DNA of 64,000 nt from Caulifigura coniformis (GCF_007745175.1 NZ_CP036271.1:4104314-4168313), one strand, 5' to 3'. Counted from the stretch's first letter, positions 53,302 to 63,778 are shown. Made by a program: numbers and translations. Notes: generated from the sequence alone by a model not told the origin.

Positions 53302-54513
53302 CTACCAGATCGTCGTCAGTACTTCGAGAAGTTCGTTGTCCGACAGGTCGCGGGGGTTGCCGCTCATGCTGTTGCCGCGCGACGCGGCGACCAGGGGGGC
53401 CAGCTGGTCCTCCCGAACTCCAAGTTCCCGAAGGCGTTTGGGAATTCCGAGCGACGTCGCCAGCATCTCGAGATTGACGATCGCAAGGTCGGCATCCATT
53501 TCATCCGAGCCGACGGCCCCTCCAGCGATCAGTTCCCCGATCTGGGCAAAGTCGCGGTAGCACAGCTGCAGATTCGCCTTCATCGAGGGAACCAGCATGA
53601 CCGCGCAGGCCAGCCCATGCGGCGCCTTGCAGTGGACCCCCAGCGCCGCAGCCACTCCGTGGGCCATGCCGAGCCCGGAATTGGCCAGCGTGACCCCCGA
53701 CAGCCAGGCGGCGTACGACATCGCTTCCCGTGCGGCGCGGTTGGTCGGCTCCTTGTAGGCGACCTCGATCGCCGGAATCGCCGCTCTCAGCCCTTCCCTG
53801 CACAGCGCCTTCGTCAGACGGGTAGCCTTCTTCGTCACGTAGCTTTCGATCAGCTGCGTGATGGCGTCCATGCCTGAATGGGCGGTGACTTCCGGGGAGT
53901 TCGAGACGGTCAACTCGGGATCGATAAGCACGGCCGACGGGACCAGCCGCTCGTCACGGAGGCTTTTCTTGAACAGCGGGTCGTAGCTGGAGATGACTGC
54001 GTTCTTGGTGGCTTCTGTCCCGGTGCCGGAAGTCGTCGGTACCGCAATCAGCGGCAGAGGCGCTTCGACCAGCTTGAGACCGCGACCGACGCCTTCGAGG
54101 TAGTCCCGGACCGGAGCTGTTTCCCGCTGCGTGACCAGGCCGGCCACCGCTTTCGCGAGATCGATCGTCGAACCGCCGCCAACAGCAATAAGGCAGTCGC
54201 CGTCCTTCAGCTGCGGTCGGATGGCGGCAACGGCTTCATCGACATCGCTCGTTTCAGGCTCACGTGAGGCACAGGTGACACGACGGGTTTCGATCCCTTT
54301 CTCCGCGAGCCGCTTTTCCATTTCCTGCGGGACGCCGGCCGCCTCGAGAGTGCGCGAACCGGCCACAATCCAGGCGCGACGACCGAGCGACGCGGCGACC
54401 TCGCCGATCGTCGACCGCTTTCCCCAGCCGAAAACGACCTTGGCGGGGACTCGGAGTTCGAAGCTGAGCTCGCCAGGCTCGATGGGGTGATGCAACGACG
54501 TTCTTCCGTGCAT
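53302..54513 (-). CDS. Iron-containing alcohol dehydrogenase
   Basis: This group III metal-dependent dehydrogenase oxidises alcohols or reduces aldehydes with NAD(P). The 403-residue protein has the dinucleotide-binding DCLIAVGGGSTIDLAKAVAG and PLIAVPTTSGTGTEATKNAVI. Metal ligands are visible as the Asp of SGMDAITQLIESYVT and the histidines of LGMAHGVAAALGVHCKAPHGLA. ATG 54513 gives the start; GTG 54522 is in frame and possible. The ligand pattern fits the methanol/1,3-propanediol-type family. It lies 70 bases downstream of trpB on the same strand and may be co-transcribed with it. Confidence 0.93.
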   Translation of the reverse strand: MHGRTSLHHPIEPGELSFELRVPAKVVFGWGKRSTIGEVAASLGRRAWIVAGSRTLEAAGVPQEMEKRLAEKGIETRRVTCASREPETSDVDEAVAAIRPQLKDGDCLIAVGGGSTIDLAKAVAGLVTQRETAPVRDYLEGVGRGLKLVEAPLPLIAVPTTSGTGTEATKNAVISSYDPLFKKSLRDERLVPSAVLIDPELTVSNSPEVTAHSGMDAITQLIESYVTKKATRLTKALCREGLRAAIPAIEVAYKEPTNRAAREAMSYAAWLSGVTLANSGLGMAHGVAAALGVHCKAPHGLACAVMLVPSMKANLQLCYRDFAQIGELIAGGAVGSDEMDADLAIVNLEMLATSLGIPKRLRELGVREDQLAPLVAASRGNSMSGNPRDLSDNELLEVLTTIW

Positions 54514-54585
54514 GGTGGCCACAATCCCTTTCAGCGCGAGACCCGATTCGACGGATCAGAAAGGCTGATCCCGCCGGCACGTCAG

Positions 54586-55806
54586 TTAGATTTCCTGCCC
54601 GAGAAGTCGGGCGACTTCGTAGACATCCTTGTCGCCGCGGCCGGAAAGGCAGACCACGATCGCATGCTCCTTCGGCCGCTGTTTCGCCGCTTTCATGGCG
54701 TAGGCAATCGCGTGGGAGCTTTCGATGGCGGGAAGGATGCCTTCCTTCGTTGCGAGAGTCTGGAAGGCTTCGAGCGCTTCGTCGTCACGGATGGCCGTGT
54801 AGTTCACCCGGCCCGCATCCTTCCAGTAGCTGTGTTCCGGGCCGACGCCCGGGTAGTCGAGGCCGGCCGAGATGGAATGCACGTCCATCGTCTGGCCATC
54901 ATCGTTCTGGAGCACGTAGCTGTAGCTGCCGTGCAGAACACCCTTGGCCCCATAGGAGAGCGTGCTGGCGTGATCCCCTGGTTTCGGGCCACGGCCGCCG
55001 GCTTCCACGCCGGTGATCGTCACCCCTTCATCTTCGATGAAGGGATAGAACATCCCGGCCGAGTTCGAGCCGCCTCCCACGCAGGCCACGACTTCGTCTG
55101 GCAGCCGTCCGATTTCGACCAGCGACTGCTCGCGGGCCTCGCGGCCAATGACGGCCTGGAAATCGCGAACCATCATCGGGAAGGGATGCGGGCCAACCAC
55201 CGAGCCGATGATGTAGTTGGTCGTTTCAACCGAGCCCATCCAGTCGCGGAAGGCTTCGTTGATGGCGTCACGCAGCGTGCGGGACCCCGACGTGACCGGA
55301 ACGACGGTGGCGCCCATCGTCCGCATGATGAACACGTTGAGTTTCTGGCGGCGAATGTCTTCCTCGCCCATGTAAACGACGCATTCCAACCCGAACCGGG
55401 CACAGGCGACGGCCGTTGCCACTCCGTGCTGTCCGGCGCCCGTTTCGGCGATCACCCGCTTCTTGCCCATCCGCAGCGTGAGCAGCGCCTGGCCGATCGT
55501 GTTGTTGATCTTGTGTGCGCCGGTGTGGTTCAGATCTTCCCGCTTCAGCCAGATCTGGGCGCCCCCGCAGTGCTCGGTCAGCCCCTTCGCGAAGTAGAGC
55601 GGATTGGGACGACCGACGAACGTGCGGAGCAGTTCCTTCAGCTCCCACTGAAACGCCTGGTCGTTCTTCGCCTTCTCGTATTCCTCGGTCAACTGGTCGA
55701 GGGCGTACATCAGCGTCTCGGGAACGAACCGCCGCCCGAACTCGCCGAACCGGCCGCGATCATCAGGGACATTCTTCGAAGCGCGAGCTGGGGCCACCGA
55801 GGACAT
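54586..55806 (-). CDS. trpB: Tryptophan synthase beta subunit
   Basis: TrpB condenses indole with serine to make tryptophan, using PLP. The 406-residue protein has [16 protein letters not shown] with the PLP lysine at 99, the AGQHGVATA glutamine-rich loop, and [16 protein letters not shown], which binds the PLP phosphate. [19 protein letters not shown] and SYHAI-like C-terminal parts (ESSHAIAYA) are as usual. trpA is not adjacent, as is common outside the classical trp operon. It is a TrpB1-type sequence, judged by the typical motif set. Confidence 0.97.
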   Translation of the reverse strand: MSSVAPARASKNVPDDRGRFGEFGRRFVPETLMYALDQLTEEYEKAKNDQAFQWELKELLRTFVGRPNPLYFAKGLTEHCGGAQIWLKREDLNHTGAHKINNTIGQALLTLRMGKKRVIAETGAGQHGVATAVACARFGLECVVYMGEEDIRRQKLNVFIMRTMGATVVPVTSGSRTLRDAINEAFRDWMGSVETTNYIIGSVVGPHPFPMMVRDFQAVIGREAREQSLVEIGRLPDEVVACVGGGSNSAGMFYPFIEDEGVTITGVEAGGRGPKPGDHASTLSYGAKGVLHGSYSYVLQNDDGQTMDVHSISAGLDYPGVGPEHSYWKDAGRVNYTAIRDDEALEAFQTLATKEGILPAIESSHAIAYAMKAAKQRPKEHAIVVCLSGRGDKDVYEVARLLGQEI

Positions 55807-55880
55807 TTCAAGCTTTCACAAGGACGCAGGCAAAAGGCCGATTATCGAGGCCGGATTCGAGACCGTCAACAAGCGATCGG

Positions 55881-56948
55881 TCAACGCTTTCGGACGAGCC
55901 CGGGAAGCACATCCACATCCAGCGGGCTCACGCGACCGGCTTCGAGCAGGTCCCAGGCAATGGCGGCCATGGCGGCGTTGTCCGTGCAGAACTCACGAGG
56001 GGAGATCCACAGGGCAACCTTCCGGCGGGCCGTCATTTCCTCCAGACGCTCTCTCAGGCGGGCGTTCGCAGCCACTCCCCCGCCCACGCACAGGGCCATC
56101 CGGCCCGTGGCCTTGAGCGCCTGCTCGCATTTCCCCACCAGCACGTCCACCACGGCTTCCTGGAAGCTCGCTGCCAGGTCGGCCACCCGCTCGGGAGTGA
56201 GCGGAGGGACGGGAGTTTGTGAGCCGGGCTGGCCCTGCGCGGCGTACAGCAGCGAGGTTTTCATGCCGCTGAAACTGAACTCGAGGCGTTCGTTGTTCAG
56301 GAATGTCCGTGGAAAGCGAACCGCTTTCGGATTTCCCTGGAGGGCCGCCTTCTGAAGCGACGGACCTCCCGGGTACGGCAGGCCGAGGACAGCCGCCGCT
56401 TTGTCGAACGCCTCTCCGGCCGCGTCGTCCGTCGTCGTTCCCAGCAGCTCGAAATCGAGCGTGGTCCGGCAGTCGTAGAGGTTCGTGTGCCCGCCGCTGA
56501 CGACCAGGCCGACCGCCGGAAATGGATCGCGATCGGCGGCCCACCGACAGGCGAAGAGATGCGCCTCGATGTGATTGACGGCGACCAGCGGGACGTCCAG
56601 CAGCCAGGCGATCGTCTTGGCCGCAGTGAGTCCCACGAGGAGCGAGCCCACCAGGCCAGGCTGCGTGACCACCCCGACCGCAGCGACGTCGTCCAGCGAT
56701 TTCCCGCTTTGCTTCAGAGCGTCGTCGAGACACGGCAGTACCCGCTCGACATGAGCGCGCGACGCCACCTCGGGGACAACGCCTCCCCAGCGACGATGCA
56801 GCTCATCCTGGCTCGCAACCACATTGGCCAGCACGTTGCGGTCGCGGTCCACCACAGCGACCGCCGTCTCGTCGCACGACGATTCGAGCGCCAGAAGAAC
56901 ATCACGACGGTCGACTTGTGTAGCTGAACTCGCAGCATCCCCGTCCAT
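55881..56948 (-). CDS. tsaD: tRNA N6-adenosine threonylcarbamoyltransferase
   Basis: TsaD transfers the threonylcarbamoyl group to A37 of ANN-decoding tRNAs, with TsaB and TsaE. The 355-residue protein opens [19 protein letters not shown], and has [20 protein letters not shown] and the metal-binding HxxxH-like motif in [10 protein letters not shown] (two His). It also has [35 protein letters not shown] and the C-terminal [15 protein letters not shown] 56948 begins a short polar leader before the domain. It sits three bases from ctpA-like gene's 3' end, so both are probably one transcript. Confidence 0.97.
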   Translation of the reverse strand: MDGDAASSATQVDRRDVLLALESSCDETAVAVVDRDRNVLANVVASQDELHRRWGGVVPEVASRAHVERVLPCLDDALKQSGKSLDDVAAVGVVTQPGLVGSLLVGLTAAKTIAWLLDVPLVAVNHIEAHLFACRWAADRDPFPAVGLVVSGGHTNLYDCRTTLDFELLGTTTDDAAGEAFDKAAAVLGLPYPGGPSLQKAALQGNPKAVRFPRTFLNNERLEFSFSGMKTSLLYAAQGQPGSQTPVPPLTPERVADLAASFQEAVVDVLVGKCEQALKATGRMALCVGGGVAANARLRERLEEMTARRKVALWISPREFCTDNAAMAAIAWDLLEAGRVSPLDVDVLPGLVRKR

Positions 56949-56951
56949 GCG

Positions 56952-58397
56952 TCAGGCCGCCTGGTCGCGCGGCACCGAGAACACCGGCAGCGAGGTCGTC
57001 GACTTGTCGGACGGTTTCGCCTCCGGCTTCTTCTCGTCCTTCTTGTCGTCCTCGGGCGCGGGCGGAACGGCCGTCGCCGTTTCGGGCTTCGTCAGTTCCT
57101 TTTCGATGGAGTCGCGGGCCTTCGCGAGCTGTGAGTCCACGAAATCTGCGATGAGCGGTTCGCGGGGCCGGATGGCGTCCCGCTGGGTGCGATAGCGGTG
57201 ATAGGCCAGGTATTCCGCCGGGCTGAACGGGATCACGTACCCGTCATTCGGCATCACGCCCCACTCATCGGTTTCTTTGGATTCCGGAAAGCGGTGGATG
57301 TTCTTGCCGCTGGGACGATGGTACGCCGCCGTCGTCAGTTTCAGCGCGGCCTTGGCCCCTTCGACTTCCATGTTGATGACCGTCTGCACGCTCCCCTTGC
57401 CCCACGAGCGTTCGCCGATGACGACGGCCCGTTTGTGGTCCTGCAGCGCCGCGCTGACGATCTCACTGGCGGATGCGGAGTAATGGTTGATCAACACCGC
57501 CATCGGAAAGCCGCCGAACGTACCGAACTTCTTCGCAGCGAATTTCTGCGGGAGGGCGTTGCGCCCTTCCGTGCTGACGATCAGGCCCGAGTCGAGGAAC
57601 AGGTCTGCGATGTCGACCGCCGCCTCGAGCTTGCCGCCCGGATTGAAACGCAGGTCGAGAATCAGCCCCTTCATCCCCTCCTTCTTGAGCTGCTGCAGGA
57701 TCTCCTGCATCTCCTCGCCGCTGCGACCGGCGAAATTCGTCAGGCGCAGATAGGCGATCTTCTTCGTCTCATCGAGCCAGTAGTTCCAGGTCCCATCCGG
57801 CTTGCGGGACTCGCCCAGCACGGTGTCGGTCTTGATGATCGCCCGTTTCAGAGTCAGCGTTTCCGTGACATCTCCCGCCAGGTGCTTGATCGTGACTTTG
57901 ACTTCCTTGCCCGGCTCTCCGCGAAGCAGCGTGATTGCCGTGTCGATCTCCTGCTTGCTCGTGAATTCACGAACCGGCTTCCCCTCGATCTCGGTGATGC
58001 GATCCCCCGACTTGATCCCCGCCTGCGCGGCCGGAGCACCGGGAAGCGTCGACATCACTTCGATATTCCGCTGCTCCTCGTCGAAATGGACGTGGATCCC
58101 CACGCCGCCGAACTCCGACTCCACCGACTCGGTGAACTTCTGCAGGTCCTTGGGGCTGATGTAGTCGGAATACGGGTCGAGCTTCTCCAGCATTCCCTGC
58201 ACCGCTGCTTCAACCAGCTGCTTGCGGTCCACGTCCTTGACGTAGTTGCGGTCGATCTGCTGGAACGTGTCGACGAACACCTTCATCAGCTCGTAGTACT
58301 CTTCGGAGGTTGGCTCCTTCTGCTCGCCAACCGCGAGCGACAGCCCGCTCAGCAGCACGATCCCGGCCAGCAGGGCGACAAATCCATTTCGACGCAT
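56952..58397 (-). CDS. ctpA: Carboxy-terminal processing protease (S41, CtpA/Prc-like)
   Basis: This exported serine protease of 481 residues cleaves substrates from the C-terminus and often trims envelope proteins. The signal peptide is MRRNGFVALLAGIVLLSGLSLA. An N-terminal helical segment (YYELMKVFVDTFQQIDRNYV) is followed by a PDZ domain (LPGAPAAQAGIKSGDRITEIEG near 110). The catalytic serine is in NHYSASASEIVSAALQDH near 325, and the lysine in GERSWGKGSVQT near 350. A Lys/Asp/Glu/Pro tail ends the protein. ATG 58397 begins the signal peptide; the longer frame is non-coding. Confidence 0.93.
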   Translation of the reverse strand: MRRNGFVALLAGIVLLSGLSLAVGEQKEPTSEEYYELMKVFVDTFQQIDRNYVKDVDRKQLVEAAVQGMLEKLDPYSDYISPKDLQKFTESVESEFGGVGIHVHFDEEQRNIEVMSTLPGAPAAQAGIKSGDRITEIEGKPVREFTSKQEIDTAITLLRGEPGKEVKVTIKHLAGDVTETLTLKRAIIKTDTVLGESRKPDGTWNYWLDETKKIAYLRLTNFAGRSGEEMQEILQQLKKEGMKGLILDLRFNPGGKLEAAVDIADLFLDSGLIVSTEGRNALPQKFAAKKFGTFGGFPMAVLINHYSASASEIVSAALQDHKRAVVIGERSWGKGSVQTVINMEVEGAKAALKLTTAAYHRPSGKNIHRFPESKETDEWGVMPNDGYVIPFSPAEYLAYHRYRTQRDAIRPREPLIADFVDSQLAKARDSIEKELTKPETATAVPPAPEDDKKDEKKPEAKPSDKSTTSLPVFSVPRDQAA

Positions 58398-58760
58398 GTC
58401 ACAGGCTCCTGGTCTGGTCCGGGCTCGTCTCCCCGGTTCAGACACTCCCAGATTGGACAACAGACGCCGAATTCTAGTGCCGTCTGCGAATTCCCGGTAG
58501 GCGTTGACATGCCAGTTGCGAAATCCAGCAATCGGCGCAACTCGTTCGTCGAGACGGACTCCCGCGGAATTGCACGCGACCGCGAAATCCCGCCGCTCGG
58601 CCAGGGCTCTCGTGAACTTGAGTTGATGTTGACCGGACCGGCAATTTTTTCCAGATTTCGCCGCGCTTCGCGGGCAATGAGTGCCCACCGGAAGTGACTT
58701 TGCCGCTGCGGGTCGCCTGTGCGACGGCAAAGACGGAGATTGGCCCCACGGGGACGTCGA
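58398..58760. other. Divergent promoter region, no gene seen
   Basis: About 360 bases lie between the protease and the outer-membrane barrel gene. No frame with a supported product was seen. Confidence 0.5.
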
Positions 58761-59957
58761 GTGAAAAGTATTGCCCTCATCCTGTGCCTCGTTTCAGCAC
58801 AGCCCGATTCCGACCAGCCGGATGTCCGGCCGTGGACGGGGCTTTTTGACTCGGCGCTCGTCACGACCGACGACGCCCCTGTCATCCGCGGACAGTCCCC
58901 CGGCCAGCCCATTGGTCCCCTGCTCGGCCCGATCCAGGATCAGAACACCACCTGGTACCAGCCGACTTACCAACCCGATCCGAACGCCGCATTTTCCCAG
59001 GGCCAGGCGCCGATGGTGACGCCGCAGCCCTATGGCATGCCGCAGCCGATCCAGTCTGGCGACCCGTTCCTCAACGGCGGCATGCCTTACGCCGCTCCGA
59101 GCCCCAACGCCCCCTGGGGGCAGTACTCCTACGGCGGTATCAACGGAGCACAGCCGATTCGCTACGGCTGGAACGCGCGGTACGACTTCACCTTCATGCC
59201 CGCCGAAGGGACGAGCAGCCCCAACGTCGGCAAGTTCGGACTCTTCGGATTCGACCTCGAAAAGGAATACATCAAACCCCTTCCCACCGCGTGGGTCTTC
59301 TCCTTCGCCCCGCAGTACAACCTGCGGCTGCTGGAAGGCCCGACGAATGGCTACGCAGGCCCAAGTCACCTCCCCGGAGACCTCCATCGCTTCGGGCTCG
59401 GTCTGAAACTCAGCACCCCCGAGGTCAATGGCTCGACGCTGGAGTTCGGATTCACTCCGGGCTTTACAACCGACTTCGAAATCTCGCCTTCCGGAAACGG
59501 AATGCAGTATGACGCGCATGCCGTCTGGTTCTGGCGGTGGAATCCCCAGTTCATGGTCGCCCTGGGAGCGGCATACTGGGACCGCGTCGACGACATCATT
59601 CTGCCCTACGCGGGAATCGTCTATACGCCCAACGACTACCTCGAGTTCCGGCTGCTGTTCCCGAAACCGCGTGTGAGCCTGTTCCTGGGAACCCCGAATG
59701 GCGTCGCCACCTGGGCCTACATCCAGGGCGAGTACCACGTCGAATCGTACGAAATGGAGCTGTCCCCTCCGGGGTCTCGTGATCAGGTGCAGTTCACCGA
59801 TTGGCGCCTGATGGGCGGCTTCCGGTTCGAGGCCGGCTGGATGACCACTTTCATCGAAGCGGGCGGTATCTTTGGACGTGAGGTGGAGTTCCGCCGCAAC
59901 GGCGAAGACTTCGACGTCGATCCAGGATTCATCATGCGGGCCGGCTTCCGGTACTGA
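58761..59957 (+). CDS. Outer-membrane beta-barrel-like protein
   Basis: The 398-residue product begins with a signal peptide (KSIALILCLVSAQPDSDQ). A Pro/Gln/Gly-rich linker (QPYGMPQPIQSG, APSPNAPWGQYSYGG) follows, then a beta-rich C-terminal domain with alternating aromatic strands (for example WNARYDFTFMPAEG, FGFTPGFTTDFEIS, FWRWNPQFMVALGAAYWD). It ends MRAGFRY, an aromatic C-terminus of the type used for outer-membrane barrel assembly. GTG 58761 was chosen; the earlier frame adds an Arg-rich stretch. It is probably an outer-membrane barrel, function unknown. Confidence 0.75.
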   Translation: MKSIALILCLVSAQPDSDQPDVRPWTGLFDSALVTTDDAPVIRGQSPGQPIGPLLGPIQDQNTTWYQPTYQPDPNAAFSQGQAPMVTPQPYGMPQPIQSGDPFLNGGMPYAAPSPNAPWGQYSYGGINGAQPIRYGWNARYDFTFMPAEGTSSPNVGKFGLFGFDLEKEYIKPLPTAWVFSFAPQYNLRLLEGPTNGYAGPSHLPGDLHRFGLGLKLSTPEVNGSTLEFGFTPGFTTDFEISPSGNGMQYDAHAVWFWRWNPQFMVALGAAYWDRVDDIILPYAGIVYTPNDYLEFRLLFPKPRVSLFLGTPNGVATWAYIQGEYHVESYEMELSPPGSRDQVQFTDWRLMGGFRFEAGWMTTFIEAGGIFGREVEFRRNGEDFDVDPGFIMRAGFRY

Positions 59958-59994
59958 TCCCGGCTCGCCCCCCGTACTGTTGATCGAGGAACGA

Positions 59995-60028
59995 GAAAAG
60001 CCCGCGACCCCCGGTCGCGGGCTTTTTG
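59995..60028. terminator. Bidirectional intrinsic terminator between the barrel gene and a Pro-rich gene
   Basis: A perfect 11-bp stem (59999-60009 with 60013-60023, loop CCC) is followed by TTTTG on the plus strand. On the minus strand it is followed by TTTCTCG. Confidence 0.9.
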
Positions 60029-60046
60029 TGATTTTCAAGGCTTCAG

Positions 60047-60565
60047 TCAGTTCACGGGCAGGAGCGGAGCGGGCATCGACGGGATGACCATCGACTCGGT
60101 CGGGATGCCGGGCTGCGTGTAAACCGGCTCGATGTTCATCGGCGCGGGCGGCAGCACATATGAACCCGCCGGCGGGTTCACCAGGGGGGCGGGAGCCGCT
60201 GAGGGCGCAGGAGGGCCATTGTACTGCGGCATGGCCATCGGAGGCTGGCCCTGCAGGTGGTTGTACTGCGCCGACGGGCTGTAGTAGCGATGCCACCACT
60301 GCTGCGAGTAAGGCATCGACTGCCCGTAAGCCGCCGCCGTCTGGGTCTGGCCGAAGACGTGGTGGTAGTTGTATGGGCGGAAGGAGTGGAAGCCCTCGTG
60401 GTAGGGCATCTGCTTCTTCCATCCATGCTTCCATGGTTCCTGGTCGTCGTACCGGAACAGCGTCTCCTGGGCTCCGAAGGAGGAGGGCCCGTGATAGTAG
60501 TCCTGGGCAAGTGCAGGACCGGACGATCCGGCGCAGAGCAGCAACGCAAAGCCAAGACGACGCAT
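60047..60565 (-). CDS. Pro/Tyr/Gln-rich exported protein, function unknown
   Basis: The 172-residue product has a signal peptide (MRRLGFALLLCAGSSGPALA). The mature part is rich in Tyr, His, Gln and Pro (QDYYHGPSSF, YNYHHVFGQTQTAAAYG, QQWWHRYYSP, PPAPSAAPAP), with no hydrophobic segments. ATG 60565 follows an excellent AAAGGAG ribosome-binding site. It looks like a structural or matrix component of the envelope; no family was recognised. Confidence 0.75.
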   Translation of the reverse strand: MRRLGFALLLCAGSSGPALAQDYYHGPSSFGAQETLFRYDDQEPWKHGWKKQMPYHEGFHSFRPYNYHHVFGQTQTAAAYGQSMPYSQQWWHRYYSPSAQYNHLQGQPPMAMPQYNGPPAPSAAPAPLVNPPAGSYVLPPAPMNIEPVYTQPGIPTESMVIPSMPAPLLPVN

Positions 60566-60861
60566 GGGGGCTCCTTTCCCGTGGCCTGCGATCAGCGGGC
60601 TGTCCACAGCCTGTTTCGCAGCGACCACCACTGCTTTCGAGCAATCACCCGTTGTGGCACGATGAAAACCGTCTTCGAGAACCGGCAAATCCGGCATTTG
60701 CCGCCGGATGTTTCCCGACTTTCGGACCCTGACGAAAATGCAGGGTCCACAACGGTGCGGATGGAGGCCTACGCTCGGTGCACAATTGACCTTTCGAGAT
60801 GCCCCGACGCGACGCGCCGGGAATCCTGTCGATCACAGTGTCGCTGATCCGAGGAACGTCC

Positions 60862-61404
60862 ATGTTGCTCCGTCGTGCTCTCCTGACCGCCGCCGTCTTT
60901 GGTGCAACGGCTCTGAATCAATCGGCCTCTGCCCAGGACGTCCCGGCCCCGCCGCCAGCAGGAGTGCAATCGGTTCCCCGGAAGGCGGTGCCCGAACAGC
61001 CGGCGCAGAATCCGCCCGCACAAGCGGAATCACTTCCGCAGCTTCCCGAGAATCCCATCCGGCTCCAGGAAGAGAAGCCCGTCCCGGTGCAGCCAGCTGC
61101 TCCCGCGGAAAACGAGCCCGTGGAACAGCCGGCTGTCAGTTCCGGTCTCGACATGCAGGCGGCACCGCCTCCGGAAGCGGCGCGGAAACCCGTGCAGCCC
61201 AAAGGGCCAGTTTACTACTTCCCGCTTGATCTGCGGGTGGATCCGTCCAGCGTGACGATGCCCCCGGCGATGCACATTCCCAACTCGCCTGCTGTGGAAG
61301 ACCTCTCCATCTCAGGCGATCACGGTCGTTACACGTATTACAGCTACCGTCGTCCGTGGTACACGCCGGGACACCTCAGCGCGAATGTAACGATTGTGTG
61401 GTAA
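60862..61404 (+). CDS. Pro/Gln/Glu-rich exported protein, function unknown
   Basis: The 180-residue protein has a signal peptide (MLLRRALLTAAVFGATALNQSASA). A long Pro/Gln/Ala/Glu-rich disordered region follows, and then a compact C-terminal part (VYYFPLDLRVDPSSVTMPP, GRYTYYSYRRPWYTPG). ATG 60862 is preceded by GAGGAA. A terminator follows at 61441. The C-terminal Tyr-rich region resembles the neighbouring minus-strand protein in composition. Function unknown. Confidence 0.75.
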   Translation: MLLRRALLTAAVFGATALNQSASAQDVPAPPPAGVQSVPRKAVPEQPAQNPPAQAESLPQLPENPIRLQEEKPVPVQPAAPAENEPVEQPAVSSGLDMQAAPPPEAARKPVQPKGPVYYFPLDLRVDPSSVTMPPAMHIPNSPAVEDLSISGDHGRYTYYSYRRPWYTPGHLSANVTIVW

Positions 61405-61440
61405 AGACCGCTCGTACGCTCCAGGTTCCAGTAGTACTGA

Positions 61441-61466
61441 CCCGACCGTCTGGTCGGGTTTTTTGT
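61441..61466 (+). terminator. Intrinsic terminator
   Basis: A perfect 7-bp stem CCCGACC at 61441-61447 pairs with GGTCGGG at 61452-61458 around GTCT. A TTTTTTG tract follows. Confidence 0.9.
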
Positions 61467-61672
61467 TGCGGAACGCTTCGCTGCGGAATTCTCCACACGT
61501 CCGGCGCTTGCCGAATCATCCAGCGAGGGAACACCCGACGATAGTGATCGTGACAGGATGTCATTCGCTCAGAGTTCGTGGCGTGGAAAGGAACTCCCCG
61601 CTGCAGTGAGCAAGAGGGTAGCGGCAGTGAAACGACTGACGCTGCAAGGGCCTCATGGAGGAGCGACACGGG

Positions 61673-63649
61673 ATGTCGACTGCGACTCAAAATTGTCGTG
61701 TACAGCCAGCGAAGGTTTTGCCGGCCACGTTCGCCTCCTGGCGGAGTGCTGCCCGCAGGATCGGTCTGTCGATGCTCGGCGCCGCTTCGGCTTTCCTTTC
61801 AGAGGCCGCAATCGCCCAGGGCCCCTGGGCGCCTCCTGCTGTCCAGCAGCACTACCCTGCGCACACCGTCATCCAGCGCAGCGCCTCTCCCGTCCAGCAG
61901 ACGGTCGGTCACCTGCCGGTCGATCCGCGCGCCGGACTCGATGACCGCATCGAATCGATGCCCCGCGTCGACCAGAAGCTCGAAGTCATCCACCACCGCA
62001 GCCAGCTCGTCCGCACTCGCACGCCCATCACCCGCACGATGGCCTCGGCATCCGGCGTCATCGACATTGTGCCCTACAGCGACACTGAGTTCTCCATTCT
62101 CGGCCTCCAGCTTGGCATGACGGACCTGCTGATCTGGTTCGAAAATGATCCCGAGCCGCTGAAGTATGCCGTCACGGTCATCCGCGACCCGGAACTCGAG
62201 GACCGGCGTCGGATCGACTATGGCAAGATCGAACGCAAGCTGCAGATCCTCTATCCCAACAGCAAGGTGTGGCTGATTCCGCTCAGCCGCCGGGTCATCG
62301 TTCGCGGCCAGGCCCGTGATCCCGAGGAAGCGACCCGGATCATGCAGACCGTCCGCCTCGAGGTGGCGAACCTCGAATACGCCGGACGGAACATTGGCGA
62401 CGACTACGTGAGCGGCGCCGCCTATGACGCGGGAGCCGGCGGAGCCGGGACTGGTCTCGCCAACGGATACAACAACCTGCTCAATTCGTTCGTCGTCGAC
62501 GAACTCCGCGTGCCGGGTGAGTTCCAGGTGAAGGTCCGCGTGCGGATCGCCGAGCTCAGCCACATGCAGCTGCGCCGCTACGGCGCCGACCTGGGCGTCG
62601 CCTTCAACGACGGACAGAACATCATTCGCAGTTCGATGGCCCAGGTGCCGGTCATCTCGGGCATGTTCGATAACGGCAACGTCAACTGCCTGCTCGATGC
62701 CCTCGCCGTCAACGGCACCGCCAAGATCATCGAAGATGCGACCTTCGTGACCCTCAGCGGCGAGCCGGCGGCATTCCTCGCCGGTGGTGAATTCGCGGTC
62801 CCGACCACGGTCGGCATCGGCGGGGCCGCCGCCGCGACGACGACGTTCCGCGGTTACGGCACCTCCGTGATTGCGACGCCCACGGTGATTGACAACGATC
62901 GCTTCCGCCTGCAGGTCGTGGCCGAACTCAGTGCCCTCAACAACCAGAGCGCCGTCGCCGGTATCCCTGGACTGAACGTGAAACGGGTGCAGACCCGCGT
63001 CGAGCTTCAGGAAGGCCAGACCATTGTCCTCGGTGGCCTCTATGGACGGACTCAGCGGGCGGATGTCTCACGCATCCCGTTCCTCGGCGAGATCCCGGTC
63101 ATCGGCACCTGGATGTTCAACACGAAGAAGGCGACCGAAGACGAGAACGAACTGCTGATCGTCGTCACGCCCGAACTCGTGCGGGCCATCGACTCCGATC
63201 AGCAGCCTCCACTGCCCGGTTTCCACGTCACTCATCCCGATTGCTACGACTTCTGGAAGTACAACCGGACGGAAGGCAATCCCGACCTCGGACACTACCA
63301 GATGCTGCCCTACGGGCATGGCGAGTCATACGCCCAGGACGTCGGCTACAACGTGTTCAATCCCGCCCCGGCTCCCGGGGGGATGGCCCCTCAGTCCGGA
63401 TTCGCCGCGGGCGGATACCAGTCGATGCCGGCTCCCCCGCAAAACGGCGGATACGCCGCTCCCGGGCAGGGACCGGTGTTTGCTCCGAGCGGCGTGCCTC
63501 CGCAGCCGACCATGGCCCCGTCGCCCGCTCCCCAGCAGGTCGGACCTGGCCCACAGGCCTACCGCGGCATGAATCGCGGACCGGTCCAGCAGACGGCTGG
63601 CGTTCGCGGTGTCCCCCGACAGGGCGTTCGCCCCTCGTACAACCGCTGA
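61673..63649 (+). CDS. cpaC: CpaC/RcpA-like secretin of the Tad/type II family
   Basis: This outer-membrane secretin subunit would form a multimeric channel for a Tad-type pilus or secretion system. The 658-residue protein has a signal-like hydrophobic stretch (about 33-50: IGLSMLGAASAFLSEAAIA) and an N-domain/BON-like region (VIDIVPYSDTEFSILGLQLG, KLQILYPNSKVWLIPLSRRVIVRGQA). The secretin core includes FQVKVRVRIAELSH, VQTRVELQEGQTIVLGGLYG, RIPFLGEIPVIGTWMF and ENELLIVVTPELV. A Pro/Gly/Gln-rich tail of about 110 residues ends it. ATG 61673 follows GGAGGAG at 61657-61663, so the frame start at 61655 is rejected. Other tad genes must lie past the window end. Confidence 0.85.
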   Translation: MSTATQNCRVQPAKVLPATFASWRSAARRIGLSMLGAASAFLSEAAIAQGPWAPPAVQQHYPAHTVIQRSASPVQQTVGHLPVDPRAGLDDRIESMPRVDQKLEVIHHRSQLVRTRTPITRTMASASGVIDIVPYSDTEFSILGLQLGMTDLLIWFENDPEPLKYAVTVIRDPELEDRRRIDYGKIERKLQILYPNSKVWLIPLSRRVIVRGQARDPEEATRIMQTVRLEVANLEYAGRNIGDDYVSGAAYDAGAGGAGTGLANGYNNLLNSFVVDELRVPGEFQVKVRVRIAELSHMQLRRYGADLGVAFNDGQNIIRSSMAQVPVISGMFDNGNVNCLLDALAVNGTAKIIEDATFVTLSGEPAAFLAGGEFAVPTTVGIGGAAAATTTFRGYGTSVIATPTVIDNDRFRLQVVAELSALNNQSAVAGIPGLNVKRVQTRVELQEGQTIVLGGLYGRTQRADVSRIPFLGEIPVIGTWMFNTKKATEDENELLIVVTPELVRAIDSDQQPPLPGFHVTHPDCYDFWKYNRTEGNPDLGHYQMLPYGHGESYAQDVGYNVFNPAPAPGGMAPQSGFAAGGYQSMPAPPQNGGYAAPGQGPVFAPSGVPPQPTMAPSPAPQQVGPGPQAYRGMNRGPVQQTAGVRGVPRQGVRPSYNR

Positions 63650-63778
63650 GCACGATGCAGTTCCTGGCGCCGGGCGAAGCCTGTTCGCTCCGCGCCAAGC
63701 GGCCAACACAACCACGGAACACTCTGGAGTTTCAGGGCCTTCAACCGAGGTCCTGGACCTTCCCCCTTGAGGTGCAGA